From: Laguncularia racemosa
Taxonomy: Eukaryota > Streptophyta > Magnoliopsida > Myrtales > Combretaceae
Assembly: GCA_037954665.1 (NCBI GenBank)
Contig: JBBMOL010000016.1
Span: 5,208,001-5,272,000, forward strand
Reading direction: 5' to 3'
Length of the DNA stretch: 64,000 bases
Each line of letters starts with the position of its first letter. Position 1 is the first letter of the stretch. The notes beneath the pieces were generated by a model. It made no database searches. It worked only from the letters and a program-made list of their open reading frames with translations, and was not told where the DNA came from. The translations under genes and the position numbers were made by a program. Positions 1 through 11,904 of the stretch are shown here, in pieces.

Positions 1-18
1 TCAAGTCTTCCTCTCCGA

Positions 19-2192
19 GTGTTTGGATGTGTTGTCTTTGTACATATTCATAAGCAACAACGCCATAAATTAGCTCCTCGAGCTTTGAGATGTGTGTTCC
101 TTGGAAATGCTATACAACAAAAAGGATACAAATGCTATCATCCTCCCACTAAACAGATGTTTGTTACAGTAGATGCAGTTTTTCATGAGGAAAAAATGTA
201 TTTTGCTCAGCCTGAATTTCAGGGGAAGAATTTCCAGGAGGACATCATGACACTTGATTATGAACTTCAGGAGTACTACAGGATTGATCCTATAAATGAA
301 CCTGGAAAATCTTCTGCACAACTTGAAGAATTTGTTGAACAACAGTCTGAAGACGTGACTGGAGACTTGACTACTACAGAATTGCCACATGAAGATATGG
401 GTAGAGAAGCAATTGGAGAAAATGATGTCCCAAATGTACCACACCAATCGTCTATTTTGGATGCTTCTAACATGCAAGTTGAACCTATCCGGAAACAATT
501 GCTTGAACGTTCCACTAGAGGTATTCCTAAACCAACTTATGAACCTTCTTTTTCTAGTAAAGTTAAATACCCCATGAATAACTATGTTTCAACTCATAAT
601 TTGTCAGAATCAAATAAGGCATTTATAAATCAATTATCTTCTGTAGTTATTCCTAACAATGAATAGGAAGCGTTAGCTGATCCGAGGTGGAAAGCAGCAA
701 TAAATGAAGAAATGGAGTCACTAAAAAAAAATGGAACGTGGGAATTTGTTGATTGTCCACCAGGAAAGAAACCAGTAGGATGTCGTTGGGTATTCACTGT
801 CAAATATCGAGCTGATGGTACAATTGAACGCTTTAAAGCACGATTGGTTGCTAAAGGATATACTCAAACCTATGGAGTTGATTATAAAGAGACTTTTGCT
901 CCTGTTGCCAAAATCAACACAGTACGAGTATTGTTGTCGCTAGCAACTAATTTGGATTGGCCTCTGCATCAGTTTGATGTGAAGAATGCTTTTTTGCATG
1001 GTGAACTAAATGAGGAGATTTATATGGAGCTTCCACCAGGATATGCGATGCATGAAAGAGTGACTGGAAAAGTGTGCAAATTAAAAAGGGCGTTATATGG
1101 ATTAAAGCAGTCCCCAAGAGCCTGGTTTGGAAGATTCACAAAGTCAATGATTGTTTTTGGATACCGTCAAAGCAATTCAGACCATACATTATTTCTGAAA
1201 AGAGTGGAGGATAAAGTCACAGCTCTCATTGTATATGTTGATGATATGGTTATAACTGGTAATGACCCTGATGAGGTAAAAGCTCTAAGAGAATACTTGT
1301 CAAAAGAATTTGAGATGAAGGATATGGGCTATTTGAAATATTTCCTTGGAATAGAAGTCTCAAGATCAAAGGAAGGAATTTTCTTATCTCAAAGAAAGTA
1401 TATTCTAGATTTATTGAAGGAAACAGGAATGTCAGGTTGTCAACCTGTTAATACACCAGTTGAAGAAGGATTGAAACTATGCATAGAAGAAGGTCAAATT
1501 CCTGTTGTAAAGGAAGATATCAAAGGCTTGTTGGGAGACTAATGTATTTGGCTCACACAAGACCTGATCTAGCATATGCCTTGATTATTGTCAGCCAATT
1601 CATGCATAATCCTGGAGAGAAACATATGTAGGCAGTCGTGAGAATATTGAGATACTTGAAGTTTTCACCTGGAAGAGGTATTTTGTTCAAGAAAAATGCA
1701 ACTATAGAAGATATTGTTGTATATACTGATGCTGATTGGGCTGGAGCATTAGTAGATAGGAGATCTACATCTGGTTACTTTACATTCGTAGGAGGTAATC
1801 TTGTTACCTGGAGGAGCAAGAAACAACATGTGGTTTCTCGCTCAAGTGCAGAAGCTGAATATAGAGGAATTGCACTTGGATTATGTGAAGCTATATGGCT
1901 GAAATTGTTACTACAAGACCTGGGTTATCCTTTACAGCATCCAATTCAGTTGTACTGTGATAATAAGGCTGCTCGTGATATAGCTCACAATCCAGTCCAG
2001 CATAATAGAACTAAACATGTTGAAGTTGATAGATTCTTTATCAAGGAGAAGCTGGATAATGAAACTTTGGAGTTACCTCAGATACGATCAGAAGACCAAT
2101 TGGCAGATGTTTTAACTAAGGCAGTAACTAGTCGTGATTTTCTGAGATGGATTGACAAGTTGGGCATACATGATATCTATGCACCAACTTGA
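19..2192 (+). pseudogene. copia pol polyprotein remnant (integrase C-terminus, RT, RNase H)
   Basis: The first block (to 663) starts with FGCVVFVH and contains a KGYKCYHPP motif, typical of the copia integrase-to-RT linker. The RT block starts near 700, with NGTWEFV, KARLVAKGYTQ, the DVKNAFLHG motif and the catalytic YVDDM box at about 1228-1245. RNase H follows, with the YTDADWAG, SSAEAEYRG and YCDNKAA motifs, and the frame ends in a TGA at 2190-2192. Three lesions break the frame: a TAG at 664-666, a frameshift near 1510-1515 (RT continues in frame 3 as RYQRLVGRLMYLAH), and a TAG at 1629-1631 where family members usually have an acidic residue. The catalytic motifs themselves are preserved, which suggests fairly recent decay. 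Family assignment is firm; I did not assign a clade. Confidence 0.92.
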
Positions 2193-2199
2193 GGGGGTG

Positions 2200-2419
2200 T
2201 GTAGAAATATTCTTTACATATTCTTTACCATTGTAAATATTTTCTTCCTATTTTTGGAACCAATTACGTTTCTGATTTGTAGCAAGGAATTGATCATCTG
2301 TTACCTTTTTTAGTGTAGATTTCACATTGCTCTTCTTGTTATATATTGCTCTCCTGTTGTAATCTCAAAAAAACTATGAATAATATATATTCATTGAAAT
2401 TCTCTCATCTCTATTTTCA
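2200..2419 (+). repeat. 3' LTR of the copia element (right end uncertain)
   Basis: It directly follows the purine tract and begins TGTAGAAATATTC, the expected position and TG start for a 3' LTR. A TTTTCA at 2414-2419 is a possible CA end; another candidate is TTCACA at 2432-2437. Without the 5' LTR in the window the end cannot be fixed. Confidence 0.55.
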
Positions 2420-2439
2420 TGTTATGCAACCTTCACAAA

Positions 2440-2872
2440 CTCTTATCATATTCAAAATTTTGTGCATAAGATAAAAATTTTTCCCTTTACAAAGATCATT
2501 ATGAAATTCATATTACACCATCGAATCGTATTGAACTTGTGGAAGGTTTGGTTGTTAATCTACTTAGTTTGTATAAGTAAATGCAATAATCCTTCTATTT
2601 TATAGGTTTTTTTGGATACTATAATAAACATATTTCCAATTTTGTGGTCATATGAAATTTGAAGTTTAGTTGATACAATCTGCTCTTTAAGGATGGATTA
2701 TAAGTGATGCATAAGTAAAGAAATGCATATATTGTGATGTATATATTATATATTTCCCTGCTTACACTTCAATTTCACAACAAATTGATAATATCGTAAT
2801 GTAAAGTATAATATCCATATCATCGTACGTAGTAATCTCAATTATTGTATTAAGTACAAGATGAACTAGACA
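2440..2872. other. intergenic, nothing recognised
   Basis: AT-rich spacer between the copia LTR and the chitinase-like pseudogene. It may include the former 3' UTR of that gene, since the pseudogene stop codon is at its right edge. No ORF, repeat or RNA gene is supported. Confidence 0.5.
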
Positions 2873-3735
2873 TTAGACGTGATTCTTGATGGAAGAGCCA
2901 TATCCAGTTTGATCATCATGGTATTTTGACCAAAGCATCACTCCTCCATATTTAAATGAACCTTTAATTGCAGGAAGAACTTGTGAAGTAAGATTCGAAA
3001 TCAGGATAATCAGCGCTGCAGGCAATCCCAGAAAGATCTTCGTTGCGGGAATGGTCGAAGTCCATTGCTTCCAAGCGTTCTCCAAATTTCCTAAGCTTCC
3101 CGAACTGTCTTGGCAAGGTGGATTGTTGTGAAATTGGACCCAAACATAGTCAAACAGACCCGTCTTGAGGGCACCTCCGGTCCAAGCATCAGGAAATGGA
3201 CGCTGAGGCGCCGCGGTTAAGTACGCTTTCTTACCCTTAATGCTATATGCAGATAAGTATTGTGCAAGATCATCCCAGTGGTCCGTTGTTCCTCCTTGAT
3301 CAATGGCGACATCAGTTCCATCCAGGATCGCGTCGCCTAGCGGACAAGAAGGGAAATTTGCCCCTAAGAAGTTGTCCCAAAGGAAATCGCAACTTGTCTA
3401 GCATCTTCTTTAGAGGTGAGGTAGTAACCCCCCGCACCTCCTTCAATTGAGAGCATGACCATGATGCCTTTGGCTTTACAGGACTTGATATCCGAGCTCA
3501 AACCAGTGCAGCCATTAGTGTATGGATCGCAATGACCCGCAAGGTTGGTTGATCGTCGGTGTTTGGCCATTGCCAAAAGTTGGAAGAAAGGCTATGTTGA
3601 CAAAATCGTAGTTGTCGATTGCACTAGTCTCTACTAGGGTACCTTCATTCCCATTCTGGCCCCAATGTACGGCAATACCACCAGCATAAGTGGCAACCAA
3701 TGAACCTAGAAGTAAGAGGCAAAAACTAGGAACAT
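2873..3735 (-). pseudogene. class III chitinase-like (GH18, hevamine family) pseudogene
   Basis: Read on the minus strand the segment matches a class III chitinase from end to end: a hydrophobic signal peptide, then AGGIAVHWGQNGNEGTL, INLAGHC-type, MVMLSIEGG, TGLFDYVWVQF-type, KIFLGLPAA and a terminal KYGGVMLWSKYHDD. Two frameshifts break it. One is a tandem duplication of AACC (GGTTGGTT at 3543-3550 on the plus strand) in the codons for INLAGH. The other is a one-base loss near 3389-3391, before DFLWDNFLG. The signal peptide also changes frame relative to the nearest ATG (3735), so a third lesion or a lost start is likely. The GH18 motif DGIDFDIE reads DGTDVAID: the third Asp is Ala and the catalytic Glu is Asp. 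The ancestor may therefore have been a non-catalytic chitinase-like protein (such members are known, for example xylanase inhibitors and concanavalin B). A degraded active chitinase is the alternative. Confidence 0.88.
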
Positions 3736-6060
3736 TGTAGCTTTGAGCACCACATTGCACAGATTTAAGAAAATAGCTTTTCCTTTTTGTGCCGTAAGTG
3801 GATCTAAGCTCCAAAGGATTTTACAGGAGAACAACGTTGTGATACTATGGAAAACCGCGTGGCTTGGAGGTCACTTAGTATAACTAGATGAATATCATAG
3901 TTTATGAACTATGAATAACGTAGACGGTAGATGATCCACAAGGGGAATTTTGTCTACTATTTTGACGTCTTTTTCGATTCTCTCTTTCGTTCATTTCTAT
4001 TTTTGAATGGTAGAAACATCAGGATTCATGTCCAACCTCTAATGGAAATTTCTCAGATCTAAATTTATTTGAGAGTGGATTGCAATCCTAATAAAGCTGT
4101 TTCATGCGGAGGTTTCTATGTTTGCCATCCCTAGAGGGAAGTCCTTAGCAAGGCATCTATAGGTGATAGATTTCTTGCATATTCACTTAAAGAGAATAGC
4201 TATTCTATTCCCTCTTATTTCATATAATATTGCTATTACGGTGTTCAATTCATCAAATAGCAATTACTAATAAATTGCTATGACCAAAAACATTGAATAG
4301 CAATTCATAATCATGCCAATCTATGACTTGCTATTCAATAGCTCATTTGCTATTTTTACTATAAATGCTTTTTCATATTAAATTATGTTAGTTCTATAAT
4401 GGTTATGAAAAAGAAAAAAATGATAGAGATCTTAGAGGTATAATTGATAATTTATTTTTTATCTATATCTCATTCATTATTCATTTTTATGTCAACTAAA
4501 TAAAGTAATAGACCTATAATAGTTATTACACGTCTATTTAATTCCTATTTAATAGCAATTCAATCTTCCTTTATTCCATTAAGCAAAGTGAACGGGACCG
4601 CTCATGTCGAGTTCCTTCTCATTATGATGAGTCTTTCACTTTTTTATGATACTTACAAAATATCATAAAAAGCTGCCATAATTTTTTTATTGTTAGTTTT
4701 GTTTAAAATTTGTATTATGAGTTTTGTAAATAATATAAATAAATTTTGAAGACCTCTTTTCAAAAAGCTTAGAATAAAGCTGAAAAATCTTTAAGAAAAA
4801 AAGATCCTTAAGGTGTTGACATAAATGGGGTTGTATGTATTGGTATTGTTTATAATAAGTATTTTTGTAACTTTTCAATATTGATTATACGGTTTTATTA
4901 AAAAAAAAAAAAAGTTCAAAAGTTTCTTTTTTTTTAGTCTCTTGACAAATACATGGAGTACTATTCTCATTTTCCTTCCCAATTAGGTTATGATAAATTC
5001 TTTTTTAATTTCCCAATTGATCATGATAATTTTCTGTTGACTTTTCAAGTCAAATTTCAGCTTCCAACTATCCGTACTAGACAAGCTTACAAAAATAATC
5101 AAGCTCAAGTCTCTCATAAGTTTTAAACCAATCTCAATCTAGACTTAGTCCATATATATATATATATATAGACATGCTTAGTCGAAGTAAACTAGAGCTC
5201 ACCTAGTATTGTCACTCGTACCAGGCTCTAAACTACGAAATTCAACCTTGTTGAAGGCTGAGCTTAATTTGAGTCCTGAAATTTCAAATGAGACTTCAAA
5301 TTGACCTTGTTATTGATGCCGTTCCACTTGATTGAGAAGAATATGGAAGACGCATATCCTACCCATTGAGAGTCTTTAGATCATCATATTGATTAGTAAG
5401 TTTTTGGACGTTAGAATCCAATATTCCGAAGAAAGAACAGAAATCATACATCTGTTGATAATGAGTTTGAACTCAGATCCATGAGGAGTGGTGAATTTTA
5501 CAGATCCAAAGACCGAAATCCCTTCGTTTATGTTGGAGTTGGACCAAATCCATACGAGAAATTTCTGATTGAAATACGTGGATTTCAATCAGCAAGTGTC
5601 ACAAGATTCAGAGACTTTCCTACTCCATGAAAGAGCTATATGCGCAAAAATCAGAAATGAAAAACATGGAGTAAAAAACAGGACAAACTTGATGAATCGT
5701 CGCATCCCGAGTACACGAATGTTCAATCTACGACACAGAATTCAGGTAATCCCCCACTGCTCGAGACAGCTGTGTGCTGAAAGTGTGAAATGACAAGCAT
5801 AAATGTTTGCAGTTGAAAAAAAAAAGGTAATATTCTGATTAAAAGACATTCCATCTTACAAATCTGCACAAGATCAACCGTGCTAGACAGGTAGTTCGGT
5901 GCAGTTACGGATATCCAAAACGCAACGAAGACATTCAACGAGTTGTCAGCAATTGACAACATATCGATCTCTAAAACAAAGATCCTCTGCTACAAAATAA
6001 GGCTCAACCTGTCTTAAATCTTCAATATTATTCTTCTTTCGAAAGAATTTCTTTGTAAAA
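3736..6060. other. intergenic; (TA)n microsatellite, otherwise nothing recognised
   Basis: AT-rich in its left half, with short repeated GCAATT/ATAGC words at 4190-4580 that could be a decayed MITE, though no convincing terminal inverted repeat is seen. A (TA)n tract lies at about 5152-5170. The 5300-6060 part is less AT-rich and could include downstream untranslated sequence of the ArfGAP gene or an unrecognised gene end. Short open frames there (for example 5376-5588 and 5723-5962 on the minus strand) show no recognisable motif. Confidence 0.5.
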
Positions 6061-6124
6061 TTTCTTTTAATTCAATTACATATATGGAAGAGACTCCAGA
6101 TCCTACAACAATGCTGAATTCATT

Positions 6125-9100
6125 TCAGAGAATTCTGTCCTGAAGATCGTTCAACAGAGTTGATGCGAAGGAGCTAAGCTTCTTTCCTGTCTCACCCGCC
6201 ATGTTCTTGAGGGAAGATATATCTTGATGAGCCTGAGGATGAAACAAACTTAAATCACCCCAAGGAATACGTGCAAACGAAAGAAAACCAAATGGATAGG
6301 AAGTTAAACAAGGCTGAAAACCACTTGGATCTTTCAGTTGAATAAATACAACACTAGACATGCTATTGCAAGAAAACCACCTGAAATGTAAGACGGTTAA
6401 TAAGATCACTCGCAGAGACATCAATTGAGGGGTCAGTATCATGACCAAATAGATCTGCACTCGAGATGGCTGATGAGCTCTGTAGGAATGCAACAAGAAT
6501 ATTATCACAAAAATGTGGAGAGAAAAGCGCTTCTTCAAGATCAATTACTGAATCATTAATAATGTTCTTGAATCTTGCAATAGTTGAGTTGCTAAACATC
6601 TAGAGCAATTACCAGTCTTGAAAGCAGCACTAGCAAACAAAAACCAACTCAAATAATGAAATCTCACACAAAAATACAATGACGAGTCAAGAAATTATCA
6701 AACAGAACCAACTAATAAATAAAAGTTAGGAGCTATCTCAATTAACCACCACAAAATAGCTTTAAATCATTGTGAACTTGGTGTAAAACCACAAGCTGTT
6801 ATACATAAAGGTACTGATCAATTTTCTTTCTAAGAAGTGAAACCACGAAGAAATTTTAAAATATTTTCAGTCGATAATGATTAGAAAATCATTTTTTTTC
6901 CCAACGCACTGTTAATGAAAATCAGTCCAGAAAAGCTATTACATCAAAATCAAATGAGTAAATGACTGAAACCTCCCACAGATCTTCATCACCTTTCCTT
7001 TCCAGATGGACATCCATATACTCAGGGAGATAAAAATAAAAAAATAAATAATAATAGTTAATGTGAGAGAAAGAGAGAGAGAGATAGAAATAGCCACACT
7101 CAAGCCCTGTCAGCCAGAAGCTCCTCATCATATCATATACAAAGAAATACCTCATGAAGGCATTCTACTTCTAAAGCTAATTCTCCATGAATTTGAAACT
7201 AGTAACAGAACTCACTGAAACTTAGTACATAATAAGTGATATGATATTGAATTTGCTCCAGCGGTTCTCCCAATTACTAATGTAAGAAATTCATATATGT
7301 TGGTACAGCTTACAAATTTGTTGAGCCAAAAGCCTTTCACTTGATGTGTGCATAAAAAAATAAAATAAAAATTAAAAAAAAAACAATCATCAGGTTAACC
7401 AAATAAAATATGAAATAATTCACAAAAAGAAAAGGAAAAAAAAAAACCTTGAGTTTGCATTACTAATTAACACTCATAGAAAAATAAGGAGAGTGGGATA
7501 ATAACAGCTCTCCTTGAGTTGGGTGGGGGGTGGGGTGGGGTGGGTGGTGGAAGAGTGATTAAATACTATATAAAGTCAAAGGTATTATGCAAAGGTTAAT
7601 CAGGCAATTTTGAATTTTACACCAAAAAATTTTTTTTGGTAAATATTTTACACCAAAACTCCCCCTTCCCGTTAAATAATATAGATAATATATAAACTAA
7701 AAACTGGTTCTTTAGATGTTAATGCAACCAAGAACATTTAGCAATAGTTTTTCAATAAGAGTTGCAGGTTCCTTTTATAGGCACGTCAGTTGCAAGTTGC
7801 AACCATTAAAAGTCAATAAAACAGATTGTTACATGTAAATGCAACTAAAAGCAAGAAAGAGTTCCCGTAAATTTGTTTTGAAAGGGTACATACCGAAAAC
7901 TTTTGCAAGGTGACTTGGGCATTCATGTCACCAGCTCTATCTTGATCACCAAAGAATTGAGCCGATGAAATAGACTTTGCAGTTGAAAACTTCTTCCTTG
8001 CTTCATCAGATTCCTCAACCTGAAATGAGGAAAATTCGAACTAAGATATGGAATCACTTCAAGAAACACATAAGTAAAATTTTGAACCAGATACCAATTA
8101 AAGTGGGCAGAAAAGTACATTAGTAAAAGCAGATGCATATAGCCAATCTCATCAATAAGTAAAGAACTAAAACTGTGCGTGTGGATGAGTGGGGGAAGAA
8201 GCAACATAAAGGGACTGATTCATCCAATTCCAACAACCTACAAGCAGGCTGGCAAAAGATTGGCATCAACTAGTTCTCTATAACAATAGCCAATGAACAC
8301 AATATGATAACACTTGGAAGCAAGATGCTGCTAACAACATACAATTTCATCAGCCATAAAGAGTAACCATTGCTATCTGACTTACCTGCACTTTTGAGGA
8401 GTTAGAACTTCCTTTCTTCTGGAAGCCTCCATCCATTCCAAATTCAGCAAAGAAGTTTGATGACTTTGGAGGAGCTACATGACTAATCACATGTGTGCCG
8501 CCAGATGTAACCTCAGCAGATGGAACATTCTCTACATACTCAAAGCGAGATGCAACAGATGGGCTTGCCAAGGAATTATTGCTAGCTGGAGCAGGAATTG
8601 GAGGAGCAGGTTCTTCAGGCTTTTGATCATAAAGATCTTCATTTGGCTGAACATGATAACTCAAATATAAGATCAAACACATTCAAAATTGACCAAATAA
8701 TCCACGCAAATCTAAGAGCTTCGACATATACTGCATTTATCAACACTAACCCTTTTAGTCAGCTTTCGAGCACCAAGGCCTCCAGTCTTTCCTCCTTTCT
8801 TGGCGCCAAGTGGCTTCTTAATGGTTGTGCTTATAACAGAGTGAGATGCTTTTGGTGAAGCAGAAACTTCAGGTGTTTCTGCCTTTCCCAATGTGCTCTC
8901 TTTTGGGGCTTCACTAGTCTTTACATCAGGAAGCCCATTCAATCCTTGAGATGACTGAGAAGAAACTGGTGATGATGGCAAGCCAGTTTCTTCCGCCATA
9001 CTTTTAGCAACTTCTTTTGCAAGTATTTGCCTGTACAATTCAGCAGCTCTTGATGTATATTTGGCCTCAATTTTCCCTCCATCAGTCCAACCATGCTGCT

Positions 9101-11904
9101 TAAAGAACACATGTGCACGATTGTTTCCCCCAAAACACATTGTTCTCAGCTGCTCTGGACTCCAGGAATCTAAGTTTGTAGACCTGCATATGAAATGTAT
9201 AAGTTATCCAGCCAATAATTGCATAGTGAGGGACAAAGCAGGAGACACGATAAAAAAGGCTATGAGCTACAATTGTTTTTCCTTTTTCATTAAGACTCCC
9301 TACTATACAGTAATCAATGCATATGCATGACCCTCCATAGCATGCATATTGGCATATGATACGAAAAAGAAGTACGATCTAACCTGAACAGGATCGATAT
9401 CAAATGACTCAAAACTTTCTAGACAATGATGTGACCACACACCATGCATTTGTACTAGTGGGATACAAGTCATACCAAGTTACAAACTCAGAGAAAGGAA
9501 CTTTCCCAGCAGACATGGGCCAGATACATCCTGCACATATGACTTATCCAAGACACTCTCATGATAACTTGCGTGAGGTCAGAGGTTCAAATCCCACCAA
9601 GAACACTTCTTGGAGTTACCTACATAGCACAAGCCATTCTTTGTATGGGTTTTGTAGGGTGGTTCACGTACCAGAAAGTAACTGATCATACTATAGGTAT
9701 GAACCTTTGTTACCCAAAAAAAAAGATGTGATTCTTGAAGGTTCTGATGGCGAAAGCCCATCAAGACCCTCCTTCCCTCTTCTCTCTCCTTGTTCCTGTT
9801 CTTACTCTCATTTTCTTTATTTTTTATTCCTTATTTCTCACATATATGTTGTGTTTGGTTTACTAAAATGGAACAACACTAGAAAAGAACAGCAACTTCT
9901 CTAATGTTATGCTGTTTTAAAATCAGGGATATTTTTGGAATAAAATGTACGTTCCATAAATAATAGCAATTTCCTAGGTGAAGAAAGGAAATCCTTAATT
10001 ATTTCATATTATATGGAATAAACATTACTTATAATATAGTTTTTTACAAACCAAACAGGGAAACAACTATTTCACAAATAATAAAGGCTTAGTGACGATT
10101 TTTTTCCATTAAACCAAATATAGCGATGGTCTTGTCAATTTGAAGCACATTTTATCCTAATTCCTTAAGGCCTTATTTTGCTCTTCCCCGCCCACCCCCC
10201 CCCCCCCCCCCATGAAATCCAATTAGAGTGATCCTTTTTTTGATAGAGTTTAGCATATTATGAGGGTAATGACATTTAAGACATGAATTATGGGTCATGG
10301 TTCCCAATTCCTTGAAATCCTAATAACAAGCAAGAGAGAACAAACAAAATTCAAGAATTCGGGAGCTTTTTCATCATTACCCAACAATATGGCCAAGCCA
10401 GTGATAAATTGGAGTACTTAGCATCCTATTCCATGTTATAAACCAAACAAGGTCTTACCATTAAAGGTTATCTTCTGTTTTTAACAGCCTAAACTAGATT
10501 TGGCTTAAAATATAACTAAATAAAGAAAAACACAAGAAAATATTGCAGCAGCCACCTAACCAAAGTTTCCTAAAAAAAAATCCCAGAGAGAGTTGCAGTT
10601 TCTGAAAGAAAAAGCAGTGAATGGTGGGAAGAAAAATACACAACATAAGGCCATAGACAAGTCAAATACAAAAAAGCAGGGGGGGGGGAAAAGCAAAAAG
10701 AAAACAATTGGTTAAACCAACAGTTCCTAATTGGACACTATTATCAAAAAGATATGAGCATTCAAACCATGGATGGCATCACATCATTTCACTTAAAAGA
10801 GAAATAGTAAGATGAAAAGTTGGAGAGCTTTCAACACATGTTGTAGAATAGCTAAAACTATATACATGTTAAAACCCATTACGGATTCAGGATGAAACTA
10901 GTTTAGCAGTAGACACCATACCTGTAATCAAGAGAACCACACTAGAGTCAGATAATATCTGACAATCATTCCTTATTTTGATCCTTGTTTTGAAGGGTCA
11001 AGGGTCGCATGTAATCCCATATGCTCATTATTACAAACTACTTAATTACCAAAAAGGTAATGCCTAGTGCTGCCACTTCAAAATCGCATCTGATCTCAAA
11101 GGCCCATACTGACTAGGACATATGGAGTTAGGTGACTAACAAATCCAGGGATATTTCATTATTTCAGTTACTATCACACTGAATTGAGGAAACCAACACA
11201 GTAACGCATTTCATGGAAAAACATTTGAGTAATAATATAATTCAACATATTAATCTAACAAGACTAATAATGAAATGAACTACTCATGAATTGTTACTAT
11301 CAAACACCTAATGATGCCAAAACAAGATCCCAAAAGGCTAATGACATAACCGAAAAAAGTTTTTCGGTTCCAAATGGTGTCGCTATTCCTGCCACCGAGT
11401 ATGAGAGAAAAGCTAACGCTTGATGCGTATCAATATTTTTCATAAAGGGCAGCATATAATTGGCAGAGTCATGGATAGAGCAGCATTTGCAGACGGGGGA
11501 AACTTGTTTTGCTGTTCAAGATAAGATCACACCATTAACCACCAAATTAATCAAAAAGAGGATGGAATTTCACCTGACAAAACTGATATGAACACCGAGG
11601 CTACGATGAACTGCGGAGCAATCGATGCAGAGAAAGATCCCATAAGTCACCGAAGCCCAAGTAGGGTTCTTTGCATTACAATCGAAACACATCTAAAAAA
11701 ATTCCGAAAAGTAAAAAGTTGATGAATGAGACCCGAAAAAGAGAACGAAAATTTCAGATCGGAGTCAGATCAAAACAAAACAAACCCAATATACCCAATC
11801 GGATAAATTACAAGAATCAAATGTAAAATTCGAACCTTGTTCTCAGATTTGGCTTTCAGTTTCCTGAAAACCAAGTTCTTGTCCGTAAAATTTTCGGACG
11901 CCAT
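6125..11904 (-). CDS. ADP-ribosylation factor GTPase-activating protein, AGD8/AGD9/AGD10 (ArfGAP2/3) type
   Basis: Seven exons were read by eye, all with GT-AG introns: 11904-11836, 11692-11574, 9183-8751, 8646-8386, 8019-7894, 6479-6381 and 6232-6125. They total 1215 nt, with phases that join without a break, giving 404 residues. The protein starts MASENFTDKN; the ArfGAP zinc finger is C25-x2-C28-x16-C45-x2-C48, with the catalytic arginine finger at R53 (VHRSLGVH). A Ser/Lys-rich linker with GAKKGG and GGLGARKLTKR follows. The C-terminal ISSA(D/Q)-type repeats and the GETGKKLSS tail are typical of ArfGAP2/3, which stimulate GTP hydrolysis on Arf GTPases during COPI vesicle formation at the Golgi. 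Length fits Arabidopsis AGD8-10 (around 400). Intron 2 is large (9184-11573) and holds a SINE-like insert; intron 5 is 1.4 kb. Everything looks intact. AGD8, AGD9 and AGD10 cannot be told apart here. Confidence 0.95.
7065..7084 (+). repeat. (GA)n microsatellite in ArfGAP intron 5
   Basis: A run of GA dinucleotides with one interruption, inside the 1.4-kb intron between exons 5 and 6. Confidence 0.8.
7519..7550 (+). repeat. G-rich tract in ArfGAP intron 5, quadruplex-capable
   Basis: At least four runs of three to six G separated by single T residues on the plus strand. The gene is on the minus strand, so the pre-mRNA carries the C-rich complement and the potential quadruplex is on the DNA template strand. 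Confidence 0.7.
9511..9728 (+). mobile_element. tRNA-derived SINE-like element in ArfGAP intron 2, antisense to the gene
   Basis: A B-box match GGTTCAAATCC is at 9584-9594. A degenerate A-box-like stretch (ATGGGCCAGATAC) lies about 65 bases upstream. The segment ends in an oligo-A tail after TTGTTACCC (about 9711-9727). An internal pol III promoter plus an A-rich 3' tail is the SINE layout. The left boundary is estimated from the A-box position and no clear target-site duplication was found. A LINE 3' end or a chance B-box is possible. Confidence 0.5.
10187..10211. repeat. poly(C)/poly(G) run in ArfGAP intron 2
   Basis: A nearly uninterrupted run of about 20 C on the plus strand, preceded by CCCCGCCCA. 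On the transcribed strand this becomes a long G run in the intron RNA. A shorter G run of opposite orientation is at about 10680-10688. Confidence 0.85.

Larger units (their letters stand above)
1..2440 (+). mobile_element. Ty1/copia LTR retrotransposon, 3' part, truncated by window edge
   Basis: The window opens inside a copia element. The order is integrase C-terminal region, reverse transcriptase, RNase H, a purine tract (GAGGGGGTG at about 2191-2199) and the start of a 3' LTR. Integrase before reverse transcriptase identifies Ty1/copia. The 5' LTR, primer-binding site and gag are outside the window, so neither the LTR pair nor the target-site duplication can be checked. The element is dead: its polyprotein has two in-frame stops and one frameshift. 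The right boundary depends on where the LTR ends and is uncertain by some tens of bases. Confidence 0.9.
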
